A DNA stretch of 64,000 bases from an uncultured Paenibacillaceae bacterium. GTDB lineage: Bacteria > Bacillota > Bacilli > Paenibacillales > DA-C8. Shown here piece by piece: positions 45,483-54,800 of the stretch. The position numbers and the translations under genes were made by a program. The first letter of the stretch is position 1, and each line of letters begins with the position of its first letter. Location of the stretch: positions 1-64,000 of the forward strand of contig CALGAO010000029.1 of assembly GCA_937957685.1 (NCBI GenBank). The letters are read 5' to 3'. Below the pieces are notes generated by a model. That model made no database searches. It saw nothing but the letters and a program-made list of their open reading frames with translations, and was not told the origin of the DNA.

Positions 45483-46631
45483 TCAAGCCTTATGTACATT
45501 CAGCTGATGAACGTTGCGCTCAAGGGACAGGATGTCGTCCACGATCACCCTGGCGGCGTGCGGCTTGCGCAACGCAGCCAGCGCCCGGCGCATATCCCGC
45601 AGACGGCCCTCATCTTGCAGCAGCTCCAGGATCTGGGCCTCCAGCTGCTGCGGTTCATAGGCGATGCGGGCGGCTCCTCTGCCGGAGAGATAGAGCGCAT
45701 TGTCCCTTTCCTGGCCGGGCACCGGGCGATAGATGAGGATCGGCAGCTGCTTCATGATCGCTTCAGACAGGGTGATGCCTCCGGGCTTGGTCACGATGCA
45801 GGCAGCAATGTGCATCAGCTCATGAATATGCTCAACGAATCCCATCACCCTCACATTGGGCAAACTGGCGAAGCGTCTCTCCATCTCGGACTGCAGCACC
45901 TTGTTCTTGCCGCATACGACGATGATCCTCGCCTGTCGGTGCCTCACCAGCCGTTCGCACATGTCGCCGAGCCCTTGCATGACGCCATACGAGCCGGCCA
46001 TGATCAACACGTTATGTCCCTGATCGGGCAAACCATACTTCTCGCGGATGGACTTCGCTGACAGCGGCTGTTCAAATGCCGGCTGGACCGGAATACCGCT
46101 TACGACGATGCGGCTTTCGGGAATGCCGGCACGATCGATCTTCGCCTTCAGGTCGTCGGTAGCCACATAGAATCTGTCGATCGCCGGATGAACCCATCGG
46201 CGATGCAGGTCAAAATCGGTCACCACCGTCACGCTGGGGATGTAATGGCCTGTTTTCCTGCTGATCTCCGGCATGACGGACATCGGGAACGTGTGGATCA
46301 CCATGTCGGGCCTTTGCTCTTTCATCAGTTCCATCAATTTCTGGATCCCGTAGGCTTGCAGCCACTTGGCAAAAAAGGAGTCCCATCGGATATGCTTCGT
46401 GCCGTAATATAACCAACCATAGACCGCGGGCATGACATTGTAGCTCTTGATATAGAAATATCTCGCGATCGCATTCACCGTCGGACTGGCTTCCTTGAAC
46501 AGATCAATCATCGCAATGTCATGGATTCCCCGACCCTTCAGCTCGTCTCGCAATGTTCTGGCCACCTGGTAATGACCGTCGCCATAGCTGGCATACAGGA
46601 TCATCACTCTCTTGACGCGTCCCCCGGTCAT
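45483..46631 (-). CDS. MGDG synthase/UgtP family glycosyltransferase
   Basis: 382 residues, GT28-type. N-terminal MILYASYGDGHYQVARTL is the MGDG_synth acceptor loop, and C-terminal TKPGGITLSEAI with PILIYRPVPGQERDNA is the nucleotide-sugar site. Relatives put glucose or galactose on diacylglycerol (UgtP) or on other carriers; the YkoN-like branch is less known. GGGAGTGGGATT precedes the ATG. Confidence 0.88.
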   Translation of the reverse strand: MTGGRVKRVMILYASYGDGHYQVARTLRDELKGRGIHDIAMIDLFKEASPTVNAIARYFYIKSYNVMPAVYGWLYYGTKHIRWDSFFAKWLQAYGIQKLMELMKEQRPDMVIHTFPMSVMPEISRKTGHYIPSVTVVTDFDLHRRWVHPAIDRFYVATDDLKAKIDRAGIPESRIVVSGIPVQPAFEQPLSAKSIREKYGLPDQGHNVLIMAGSYGVMQGLGDMCERLVRHRQARIIVVCGKNKVLQSEMERRFASLPNVRVMGFVEHIHELMHIAACIVTKPGGITLSEAIMKQLPILIYRPVPGQERDNALYLSGRGAARIAYEPQQLEAQILELLQDEGRLRDMRRALAALRKPHAARVIVDDILSLERNVHQLNVHKA

Positions 46632-46770
46632 AATCCCACTCCCTGATTGGTCATCCTGACATTCCCCTTATTTCATCATATTGGCTATTTGGCAACCTTG
46701 CAATATGTATCCTTAATTTCATGTTACTAGCAGAAAATGCGATACATGCCTGATCAGGCAATCCAAAGAC

Positions 46771-46801
46771 AAAAAACGCCTGGTCGCTTGGGACAGGCGT
46801 T
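46771..46801 (-). terminator. Terminator after the M14 peptidase
   Basis: Minus strand AACGCCTG pairs with CAGGCGTT and is followed by TTTTTGTCTTT; it starts 16 bases past the stop. Confidence 0.8.
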
Positions 46802-46816
46802 CTCGTTCTGGTCGGA

Positions 46817-48007
46817 TCACATATACAGACTTGCCAGGAAGATGCCAAGGCTATCCTGATAGATCTCTTCAAACTGCGTCAGAGGGAGCGGATTCACCCC
46901 GCTGCCGAGCTCGATCGTGAAGCCCGGGCGTCGCCAGTCCTGGATGAACCAGTCCTTGAAGCCGGCGTGACTGTCCACGTAACGGACCGGCGTGTAGCCG
47001 CTCACGCGCGCGAATTCATTCACGATCGTCTCCGATTCCGGAGGCTCCAGATGCTCATAGCCCCAGTAGATCTCCTCCCCTTGCGTGTGGAAGGCAAGGA
47101 CGCGCGCAAAATCGCTGCTCCGCACAAGCTCCGCCATCGCCTGCGCCTCCGGCTCGGACAGCGGGCGCGGCCCCGGATAATCGCGCGGGGACGGCTCTTG
47201 CTCGCGGCGTGCGGCCTCGATGTCCCAGTTCGCCGGGAACTGGTCGTTCAGATCCACTCCGCGAATATTCGCCTTCCAGCCGGAAAAGTCCGCCTGGCCG
47301 CCGTTGATCGCGATCACCTGGCTGCGGTAGGGCTCTTCCCCCGGGGGGCCGTTGATCACGAGGTCAACGCCATCCGGATTCACCATCGGCACCAGGGAGA
47401 GCATGGCGTTCCTGTAATACGGCTCCATCATCAGCCCGCGAAGCGGGGTGCCGTTGGTGAGCGCGAGCAGATTATCGTTCAGGAAGCGCATGATGATCGG
47501 AGTCGTGATCCATTCATTGGCGTGGAACGCGCCGTTCGCATGCACCCGCTTCGACCCGTTGCCAATGCGCACCTCCGGGATGGGCTTACCCATCACGGAG
47601 GTGCCGATATCGCGAAGCCGGATGAATGGATAGACTTCCGCCAGTCGTTCCAGCTCATCGATCAGGATCGCGTACGTATACGGCCGCTCTCCCTGGACGA
47701 TCGGCCATGTCACCCTGACCGGGAGCTGCAAGGTTTGTCCGATATACAGCGCCTGGGGAGACACATCCGGGTTGAGCAGGAAGATGGCATCGAGCGGGAT
47801 GCCGCGCTCCGCTGCCAGCTGCCACAAGGTATCTCCCGGCGCCACCGTGTAATCGCCCGCGATATACCCGGGGATCAGGATCGTCTGACCGACCTGCAGG
47901 CTGGTCGGATCGACATCCGGGTTGGAATCGAGGATGAGCTGAAGCGGCATCCGGAACAGCTGGCTGTAATACCATAGCGTATCGCCGCCGCGCAAGCTGA
48001 CTCTCAC
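46817..48007 (-). CDS. LysM-M14 peptidase, gamma-D-glutamyl-meso-diaminopimelate endopeptidase-like
   Basis: 396 residues, no signal peptide. Two LysM domains (about 1-47 and 52-97) precede a zinc carboxypeptidase domain. Zinc ligands: His and Glu in FHANEW, and His in AFHTQGEEIYW; catalytic Glu in FTIELGSG. The layout matches EndI/YqgT-type enzymes of the mother cell or spore that cut cross-bridge peptides. It probably acts during sporulation or germination. Confidence 0.88.
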   Translation of the reverse strand: MRVSLRGGDTLWYYSQLFRMPLQLILDSNPDVDPTSLQVGQTILIPGYIAGDYTVAPGDTLWQLAAERGIPLDAIFLLNPDVSPQALYIGQTLQLPVRVTWPIVQGERPYTYAILIDELERLAEVYPFIRLRDIGTSVMGKPIPEVRIGNGSKRVHANGAFHANEWITTPIIMRFLNDNLLALTNGTPLRGLMMEPYYRNAMLSLVPMVNPDGVDLVINGPPGEEPYRSQVIAINGGQADFSGWKANIRGVDLNDQFPANWDIEAARREQEPSPRDYPGPRPLSEPEAQAMAELVRSSDFARVLAFHTQGEEIYWGYEHLEPPESETIVNEFARVSGYTPVRYVDSHAGFKDWFIQDWRRPGFTIELGSGVNPLPLTQFEEIYQDSLGIFLASLYM

Positions 48008-48137
48008 AATCGCAGCACCTCCATCTGTCGACAGGTTCTACTATCATATATATGGCCGGTGCCTGGTCAATGTGCCTATCTGACGGGTTTTCCCGTGCGA
48101 CGATTCCGTCTTGCTCCTTCGTCTCTCGCTTCGCCGA

Positions 48138-50633
48138 TCACTTCTTGACCAGCTGACCGCGCGTGACGCCAAGCTGATTGGTCGCCTTCAGCGTCCTCCA
48201 GACGCTGGTGCCGGTGCGCTTGCCTTGCAGCGCCTCGCGGTACAGACGGAGCACCTCCTGCACCTTGGCTCCGTCCTCCTCGAGGAACTCGACGCGATAG
48301 CTGCGCACGCCAAGCTCCAGGAAATTCGGCAGATATTCCGCGCCGGATTGCTCGATCGCATTGTACACCGTGTTGCGGCAGCCGGTATCGACGCGCACCG
48401 GATGCAGCATGCCGATGCGGTCCTGGAGCGACACGCGATGGCTCTCGCACGGACGGCCGCAATTGGTGAAGTCCGTGCCTTCGCTGAGGAAGGTGCAATA
48501 GACGCAATGCTCGGTATGGAACATCGGCAGATGCTGCTGGATGACGATCTCGATCCGGTCCACCGGAGCGCGTTCCAGGAGATCGATCATCTGCTGGATG
48601 TTCAGGTCATACGAAGGCGTGATGCGCTGCAGCCCCCGCGACAGGAACAGCTCCGCCGCCAGATGGTTCGCGATGTTCAGCGAGAAGTCTCCGCGCAGCT
48701 CGATGCCCGCCGGACGCGACTCCGCATAATATTGCAGCGCGCCGAGGTTGCGAACGAGCACCGCATCCGGTCCAGCCTTCACGATGCCGCCCAGGATCCC
48801 GTTCTCGCCGGGCATGTGGATGCGCGGCGTGGCGAGCGCGATCGGCTTGCCGTAACGGCGCGCCAGCTCGACGGCCCGCGGGTAGTCGTTCGTGAATTCG
48901 AAGTCCGCGTAGATCCAGTCCGCATCCGCCTCGCAGGCGGCGATGATCTGGTCTGTGGAGCGGCAGAGCGCGATCAGCTCCGATGCCTCCGCCGGGCGTT
49001 CCGATGGCCGCGCACCCGCCACCTTCAACGGCTGGATGCTGTCCACCTTGATCGAACGCTTCGTATAGCGCACCGGCTGCATGCGCAGCTGGACCAGCTG
49101 ATCCACCGCTTCCCGGCGCATGCGGTTCAGCTCGCTCACAGGCACGATCACGTCTCCAGCCAGATAGAAGTCGAGCTTGTCCAGCTGGAAGATCGTCCCG
49201 CCGAGGCGGCCCCATTGCTCGGACAGATACTCCGCAGTCAGCGGACGCTTCATGGCCGGCTCCAGCAGTTGCTCCGAGACGATCGTCACCGTGTGACCCG
49301 TCGTCACATCGGTCCAGATCGACTCCAGCGGCTGCCCCGCCTTGCCCTTGGCGATCACGTGCAGCGGGAACAGGCGGAACGCCCGCTCCTCCTCGAAGGT
49401 GCTGCGCAGCCTGCGGTCCAGCTCCTGGTCGCTCGTCTTCCAGATGCGGTCGCCGACATGCACCTTGGTCAGATTCACGTCATGACGGCCCGGGACGATC
49501 TCGATGATGCCGGAGCGCACCTCGCCCTCCAGCTTCACGCCCTTCTTGCGCAGGTCGTAGATGCGGCCGCCCTCTTCCTTCTCCTCCGGCCGTCCCGCAT
49601 CGAACACGATGCCGTCACCGCGCTTCAGCGGCGCCTCGATCTCGCATACGACCGCGTCCTTCAGCACCTTCAGCACCTTGCCGACGTAGACGCCGCGGCT
49701 CTTCGGGAAGGTGCCGTCGACGAGCTGCTTGTTGTTCGTGCCCTTGAGGAAACCGTGCGTGAAGCCGCGGCTGAAGCTCTGCTGCAGCTCCCGCATCTCC
49801 TCCGCGGATGGCTTGTAGTCCCTTCCGGCCAGGTATTCATCGATCGCCTTGCGGTATTTGCTGACGACATTCGCCACATATTCCGGCGACTTCAGACGCC
49901 CCTCGATCTTGAACGACTTCACGCCCGCCTCGATCAGCTCCGGCACGAGGTCGATCGCGGCCAGATCCTTCGGCGAGAGCAGATAGGCGATATTGCCCAT
50001 ATCCTTGCGCACGCCGTCGACGATCAGGTCATACGGCAGCCTGCAAGCCTGCGCGCATTCGCCGCGATTGGCCGAACGCCCGCCCCACATCTCGCTCGTC
50101 AGGCATTGGCCGGAGTAGGAGACGCAGAGCGCCCCGTGCACGAATACCTCCAGCGGCGTCTTCGTCCGGTTCGCGATCGACCGGATCTGCTTCAGGTTGT
50201 TCTCGCGGCCGAGCACGACGACCTCCACGTCATACGGGGCGAGGAATTCCACCGCCTCCGCCGACGTGATCGTCATCTGCGTCGATCCATGGATCGGGAA
50301 GTCCGGCGAGATCTCGCGGATCAGTCGCACCAATCCCATATCCTGCACGATCAGCGCATCCACTCCCGCGTCGATGCACGCCACGACCAGCTGCCGGGCC
50401 TCCTCCAGCTCATCCTCGAAGATCAGAATGTTCAGCGTGACATAGCCGCGAACGTTGTATTTATGCAGATAGGCCATAACTTCCGGCAGCTCTTCTGCCT
50501 GAAAATTATCCGCCCTGACACGCGCATTGTACTTGCCCACGCCGAAGAACACCGCGTCGGCGCCATTGGCCACCGCGGCGCGCAGACATTCCCAGTTGCC
50601 CGCAGGCGCCAGCAATTCGACTGTTGGCTTCAA
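48138..50633 (-). CDS. U32 family protein with DUF3656, RlhA-like rRNA hydroxylation factor
   Basis: 831 residues, about twice the usual U32 length. The N-terminal part is a TIM-barrel with the family Cys set (GALCVSYSGQCLTSEMWGGRSANRGECAQACRLPY), followed by DUF3656 (about 380-500) and a second U32-type region with CVYCTFLSEGTDFTNCGRPCE. RlhA of E. coli has U32 plus DUF3656 and hydroxylates C2501 of 23S rRNA. TTG start with AAGGATG upstream. Role inferred from architecture. Confidence 0.8.
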   Translation of the reverse strand: MKPTVELLAPAGNWECLRAAVANGADAVFFGVGKYNARVRADNFQAEELPEVMAYLHKYNVRGYVTLNILIFEDELEEARQLVVACIDAGVDALIVQDMGLVRLIREISPDFPIHGSTQMTITSAEAVEFLAPYDVEVVVLGRENNLKQIRSIANRTKTPLEVFVHGALCVSYSGQCLTSEMWGGRSANRGECAQACRLPYDLIVDGVRKDMGNIAYLLSPKDLAAIDLVPELIEAGVKSFKIEGRLKSPEYVANVVSKYRKAIDEYLAGRDYKPSAEEMRELQQSFSRGFTHGFLKGTNNKQLVDGTFPKSRGVYVGKVLKVLKDAVVCEIEAPLKRGDGIVFDAGRPEEKEEGGRIYDLRKKGVKLEGEVRSGIIEIVPGRHDVNLTKVHVGDRIWKTSDQELDRRLRSTFEEERAFRLFPLHVIAKGKAGQPLESIWTDVTTGHTVTIVSEQLLEPAMKRPLTAEYLSEQWGRLGGTIFQLDKLDFYLAGDVIVPVSELNRMRREAVDQLVQLRMQPVRYTKRSIKVDSIQPLKVAGARPSERPAEASELIALCRSTDQIIAACEADADWIYADFEFTNDYPRAVELARRYGKPIALATPRIHMPGENGILGGIVKAGPDAVLVRNLGALQYYAESRPAGIELRGDFSLNIANHLAAELFLSRGLQRITPSYDLNIQQMIDLLERAPVDRIEIVIQQHLPMFHTEHCVYCTFLSEGTDFTNCGRPCESHRVSLQDRIGMLHPVRVDTGCRNTVYNAIEQSGAEYLPNFLELGVRSYRVEFLEEDGAKVQEVLRLYREALQGKRTGTSVWRTLKATNQLGVTRGQLVKK

Positions 50634-51028
50634 ACCGTTTCATCCTTCCGTAGTCTTGCTTGAGATTCTTGAGCACTTCCTGATGATAACCATTATTGTA
50701 CCGTATTGCCGTGTATATAAAAAGTCATGGCAAAACGTGCTTGACGGGCATCGTCACCGCTGTGGACCTGGCGTTATTATGGAGGCAAACCAAAAAAGAT
50801 GGCTGTGTTTATCTTTGTTGTGGCTGATGGCGGAATCAAGGAACAGAGGACCGCGCTGAGTCCAGCCTTCCGTCGTAACGGGGCATCGATCCGCTATTGG
50901 TGGCCAAACGGCCATTGTCTCACGGCTAACGGAGTGCGTGATTGGATGATGGTGGATCTTGTGGGCTTGAGCTGCTATCCTGTGAAGTGAAAGTACGATG
51001 ATCATTCCATGTGGGGGAATGTTCGCCG
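50634..51028. other. Gene-free stretch between U32 and vanW remnant
   Basis: No gene supported. A TACAAT-like -10 on the minus strand near 50695 may belong to the U32 gene; nothing else stands out. Confidence 0.3.
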
Positions 51029-51660
51029 ATGAAGCTGTCCCGTGTTCATCCGATCTTCTATCATGCGCGGATCGAACAATTTCGACTCCAGCGAACCTTG
51101 AAAAATCTGTGGGATCATCGAAAGTTCGCCAGGGAGAAGTCCGCGGATTCGCTTCCGTTTACCGTGAAGAAGCATCAATCGTTGCTGCGCAGGAAACTGG
51201 GAGATTCGGATCCTCGCCTGCAAGAGAACAAGATCGTGAATCTGCGCCTCGCCATCCAGCATATCGACGGCATCCTCATCAGGCCGGGAGAAGTCTTTTC
51301 CTTCTGGGTGCTGGTCGGCAGGACGACGCGCAGGAAAGGCTATGTGGAGGGCATGCAGCTCTGCGCTTCCACAACCCCACCGATACCACCTTCCAGTTTC
51401 GCGTCTGGCTGACCGACAGGCATCTGAAGGGAGCGCATCTGTCCAGCGAGCTGACCGAATGCACTTATCACGTGGAGGAGAGGAATCACCGGTTCCTTGA
51501 GCAGGCTGGCCGCACCTACCGGGAAAATGAACTGTGGCGTCACGTCATCGATCGAAGAACCGGCGAGACGCGGGACGTGGAATTCCTCATGCACAACTTC
51601 GCCGAGGTCAAGTTTCGCTTGCCAATCCATGAGCATCGGGATGGTGCCGAACGTCACTAA
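51029..51660 (+). pseudogene. vanW-like gene broken by an internal deletion
   Basis: The first part (MKLSRVHPIFYHARI to GYVEGMQL, 51029-51360) matches the VanW N-terminus. The C-terminal part (LRFHNPTDTTFQFRVWLTDRHLKGAHLSSE to VKFRL) continues in another frame from about 51362. The usual middle, with the GGGLCQLSN-type motif, is missing. The join near 51358-51365 changes frame, so the product would stop at 51412. ATG at 51029. Confidence 0.8.
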
Positions 51661-51739
51661 CCTTCATCACTGTTCCCGGGAAGCGGATCCAGGTTACGAT
51701 AAGGCCGAAACTTGACTATCCGATGAGGTGAACAGGAAG

Positions 51740-52017
51740 ATGAAGAACAATACGGCTTTAATGGTTATCGATGCCCAGGTGGGACCTCTGAAGTCTGATG
51801 ATCCCCATGCCTTGGCGTGGTTGTGTGACGCTTCCCAGGGCATACCCTGCCAGATCCGCAGAACACAGATATGCCCGGATGTCCGGGAAGTGTCCGATCC
51901 GCGCGGAGATCCGCTGGCTGATCCTGACACGACCCGGATGTCCGGGCAGCATCACAGGCTAACTTCATCCATGTCGCGCTGCGCGAGATGGTTGGTCGTG
52001 GTGCCGAAGGCCCCGGC
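51740..52017 (+). pseudogene. Stub of an isochorismatase-family hydrolase
   Basis: After GAGGTGAACAGGAAG an ATG opens MKNNTALMVIDAQVG, the start of cysteine hydrolases of this family (including the catalytic Asp). The similarity then ends; 51800-51960 is non-family and contains two palindromes. A trace such as NFIHVALREMVGRGAEG appears in another frame around 51962-52000. No intact gene. The rest of 51661-52032 is empty. Confidence 0.4.
51874..51946. repeat. Two copies of the palindrome CCCGGATGTCCGGG
   Basis: Exact 14-base copies at 51874-51887 and 51933-51946, 59 bases apart, inside the decayed hydrolase stub. Each is a near-palindrome CCCGGA/TCCGGG. Confidence 0.6.
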
Positions 52018-52032
52018 ATATGGCCGTCCAGG

Positions 52033-53343
52033 TCAGTCGGCCGCGGTGAATTGGTAGATCCCTCCGTCGATCGTGGTCACATACAGCTCTCCGTCCTCAT
52101 CAACGCCGAAGCTCGTGATGCCCAGACCGGACTCAAGCAGCAGCACATTGTCCGCCTGGCCGTCCGCTTCCAGCTTCAACGCCCACACCCTGCCGCTGAC
52201 GAAGTCAGCATAGACATACCGCCCGACCAACGCAGGGATGCGCGCACCGCGATACACATATCCGCCGGTGATGGACTGACCGAGGCTGTGATCATATTCG
52301 TAGACAGGGTCGATCAGCGAATCGTCCGCACAGTTCGAGCGGGCATAGCACCGCGTCCCCTCCTTGATATTCCAGCCGTAATTGCCGCCACTTACGATCA
52401 CATTGATCTCCTCGATCTTGTCTTGCCCCACGTCCGCAGCCCACAGTTCGCCCGTCTCCGCGTCGAAGCTGAAGCGCCAGGGGTTGCGGAGCCCATAGGC
52501 GTATATCTCCTGCCTCGTGCCATCCGTGCGGTCAGAGAAGGGGTTGTCCTCGGGGATCGCGTAAGCCTGGCCGTTCTCGGCACGGTCAACATCGATGCGC
52601 AGGATCTTGCCCAGCAGGGTGCGCAGGTTCTGCCCGTTGCCGCGAGGGTCGCCCCTGCCGCCGCCGTCTCCCGATGCGATGTACAGCATGCCGTCCGGAC
52701 CAAAGTGCAGATCGCCGCCGTTATGATTGTTGTAAGGCTGTTCGTAGGTGAGCAAGACCATCTCCGTCGACGGATCTGCTGCCCCGCCCCCCTTCACATC
52801 CGCCTGATAGCGCGCGATGATCGTATGCTTCTCGGTCGTATAGTTCACATAGAAATAACCGTTGTCCGGGTAATCAGGATGAAAGGCCAGGCCCAGCAAA
52901 CCTTCCTCCATATAGCCTTCCACCACCCGATCCCCGATGTCGAGGAACAACTCGCTTCTCTGTCCGTCCGGGCTGATGCGCCGGATTCGCCCTTGCTTCT
53001 CGATCACATAGAACGCTCCGTCATCCCCCGGGGCGGTGACCAGTCCCACAGGCACCTGAAAGGTCAGCTGCGGGAACACTCGCGTCAGCTGCAGCCGCGG
53101 GAGCCCTTCTTCCTCCTCCGGAGGAGGGCCTGGCTCGCTTTCCGCATCCCCTTGATTCCTCTCGCCGGGCCGGCCGCCTGGCGTGTCGCCGGCGTTTGCT
53201 GTTCGGCCAGTCCGATCGATGTCGTCGGCCTGGCCGCTGTTGTCCGCATGCTGTACGGTTCCTTCGTTGCAGGCCGCAAGGAGGCAGCTGATCAGCAGCA
53301 CGACGAGAAGCGGCCACCATCTGTGCATCATCCACATCACCAT
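52033..53343 (-). CDS. PQQ-dependent sugar dehydrogenase-like lipoprotein
   Basis: About 436 residues. Signal peptide with lipobox LLAAC, an acidic Pro/Glu-rich linker, then a six-bladed beta-propeller of the glucose/sorbosone dehydrogenase type (GLVTAPGDDGAFYVIEKQGRI, GLLGLAFHPDY, HNGGDLHFGPDGMLYI, GDGGGRGDPRGNGQN, GLRNPWRFSFD). No PQQ synthesis genes are in the window. Several ATGs compete; 53343 has the best spaced AGGA. May be a sugar oxidase or just a propeller binding protein. Confidence 0.85.
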   Translation of the reverse strand: MVMWMMHRWWPLLVVLLISCLLAACNEGTVQHADNSGQADDIDRTGRTANAGDTPGGRPGERNQGDAESEPGPPPEEEEGLPRLQLTRVFPQLTFQVPVGLVTAPGDDGAFYVIEKQGRIRRISPDGQRSELFLDIGDRVVEGYMEEGLLGLAFHPDYPDNGYFYVNYTTEKHTIIARYQADVKGGGAADPSTEMVLLTYEQPYNNHNGGDLHFGPDGMLYIASGDGGGRGDPRGNGQNLRTLLGKILRIDVDRAENGQAYAIPEDNPFSDRTDGTRQEIYAYGLRNPWRFSFDAETGELWAADVGQDKIEEINVIVSGGNYGWNIKEGTRCYARSNCADDSLIDPVYEYDHSLGQSITGGYVYRGARIPALVGRYVYADFVSGRVWALKLEADGQADNVLLLESGLGITSFGVDEDGELYVTTIDGGIYQFTAAD

Positions 53344-53750
53344 CCGTTCCATCTTCCTGTGCCTGTCAGGATTGACCAGATCACGGCTCCTCAGACCGGT
53401 TATCCATATCCAATAACGAGCCGGTGTTCCGTCCACTTCGCGACCATGGACTTGTTGCCTCCAGGGCATCCTGATTTGTTCTCTTCCCGTTCCATACCCG
53501 TAAGATACCATATTTGCCAGGATATCGAAAGCAAACTGTTGCATATATCTATCATGATCGAGGTGAAACTGCCTGGACAGGAAGTCCTCAAGCCTTTTTC
53601 CTGTTTTCGGAGACTTGACATGGCGAGTTTCAACCTGTACAATTTAATTAGATATTTTGATAATTATCTAAATATCTAAAAATCGTCGACGAGTGGTTAA
53701 CCCTTATGAACGAACCTCTCCATCTTACATCTGAAAGCGAGGATCGAGCG
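53344..53750. other. Intergenic region between the dehydrogenase and sdpR
   Basis: No gene supported; the open frames here are extensions of the two neighbours without ribosome sites. The AT-rich operator-like repeat described at 53648-53679 is the main feature. Confidence 0.4.
53648..53679 (+). promoter_or_regulatory. Operator-like nested inverted repeat before sdpR
   Basis: TTAGATATT (53648-53656) and AATATCTAA (53671-53679) form a perfect 9-bp inverted repeat enclosing the palindrome GATAATTATC (53659-53668). This AT-rich dyad lies about 70 bases before sdpR and suits an ArsR-family repressor; autoregulation is inferred. Confidence 0.6.
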
Positions 53751-54038
53751 ATGTCTCTGAACGACACCTTCAAAGCGCTATCCGACCCGACGAGACGCAA
53801 GATCCTGGATCTGCTCAAGGAGCGCGACATGACGGCTGGCGAGATCGCCGAGCATTTCACGATGACCAGGCCGAGCATATCCAATCACCTGAACATTCTC
53901 AAACAGGCTGAGCTGATCACGGATGAACGTCAGGGTCAGCATATCCTGTATTCGCTGAACACGACGGTCTTCCAGGATGTGATGAAGTGGATCCTGCAAT
54001 TCCAGAAAACCTCAACAGAAAGGACGGATACCCGATGA
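53751..54038 (+). CDS. sdpR: ArsR-family autorepressor, SdpR-like
   Basis: 95 residues, a winged helix (LNDTFKALSDPTRRKILDLLKERDMTAGEIAEHFTMTRPSISNHLNILKQAELI). In Bacillus SdpR represses sdpRI until SdpI, bound to the toxin SdpC, captures it at the membrane. The ATG at 53751 follows GAGGATCGAGCG; a longer frame from 53706 has no ribosome site. Its stop overlaps the sdpI start by 4 bases (ATGA). Confidence 0.88.
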   Translation: MSLNDTFKALSDPTRRKILDLLKERDMTAGEIAEHFTMTRPSISNHLNILKQAELITDERQGQHILYSLNTTVFQDVMKWILQFQKTSTERTDTR

Positions 54039-54676
54039 AAAAATGGATACTCCCCCTTGGCATCATCGCCGCAGCCCTGATCATCAGCGCGCTCGTCTAC
54101 GGCCGCATGCCGGATCAAGTGCCGATACACTGGAACGCTTACGGCGAAGTGGATCGCTATGCCTCCAAGCCGGTCGGACTGTTCCTGATGCCGGCGATCA
54201 TGGCAGGCGTCATGCTGCTGATAAAGATCGCCCCGCTCATCGACCCGAAGCGTGACAATCTGAAGAAGAGCATGCGCGATATCGAAACCGTCAACATCAT
54301 CACGCTGCTGGTCCTGCTGGTCGTGCACAGCGCGACGATCCTCAGCAGCCTGGGCGTGGAGTTCAACATGGCCGTGCTGGCGCCGATCATCGCCGGAGCC
54401 CTGTTCGTCTTCCTCGGCAACCTGCTGCCGCGCTTCAAGCACAACTACTTCTTCGGCATCCGGACGCCGTGGACCCTCGCGAACGAGCAGGTATGGCGGC
54501 GCAGCCACCTGGTCGGCGGCAGGATCATGTTCTTCGGCGGACTCGTCATGATCCTGAGCGCATTCTTGCCGACCGCCTGGATGCTGGTCGCATTCCTGCT
54601 GGTTCTCGTGATCACGGTTGCCGCACCGATCATCGCGTCTTACCTGTACTTCCGGAGATACAGCTCCAACAGCTGA
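54035..54676 (+). CDS. sdpI: SdpI family immunity membrane protein
   Basis: 213 residues, about six membrane segments. N-terminal DUF1648 (MPDQVPIHWNAYGEVDRYASKPVGLFLMP) and C-terminal SdpI domain (GNLLPRFKHNYFFGIRTPWTLANEQVWRRSHLVGG). In Bacillus it protects against the SdpC cannibalism toxin and signals its presence. No sdpABC genes are in the window, so this is an orphan immunity pair. Confidence 0.9.
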   Translation: MKKWILPLGIIAAALIISALVYGRMPDQVPIHWNAYGEVDRYASKPVGLFLMPAIMAGVMLLIKIAPLIDPKRDNLKKSMRDIETVNIITLLVLLVVHSATILSSLGVEFNMAVLAPIIAGALFVFLGNLLPRFKHNYFFGIRTPWTLANEQVWRRSHLVGGRIMFFGGLVMILSAFLPTAWMLVAFLLVLVITVAAPIIASYLYFRRYSSNS

Positions 54677-54800
54677 TGCCGGCCTCCGCTCAAACACCAA
54701 ACGTCTCTCCCGCACAAGCGCGAAGCCTGTCGCAGGAGAGACGTTTTCCGTCACACGCCATATGGATGCGTTTCATCAGGTGAGCAATCGGCCGACCTGA

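Noticed and set aside
48111..50663. 850-codon plus-strand open frame opposite the U32 gene
   Set aside because: It is the mirror of a GC-rich codon pattern in the real minus-strand gene; no ribosome site and no recognisable domain. The same applies to long antisense frames opposite argS, pbpG, pdhD and the ABC genes.
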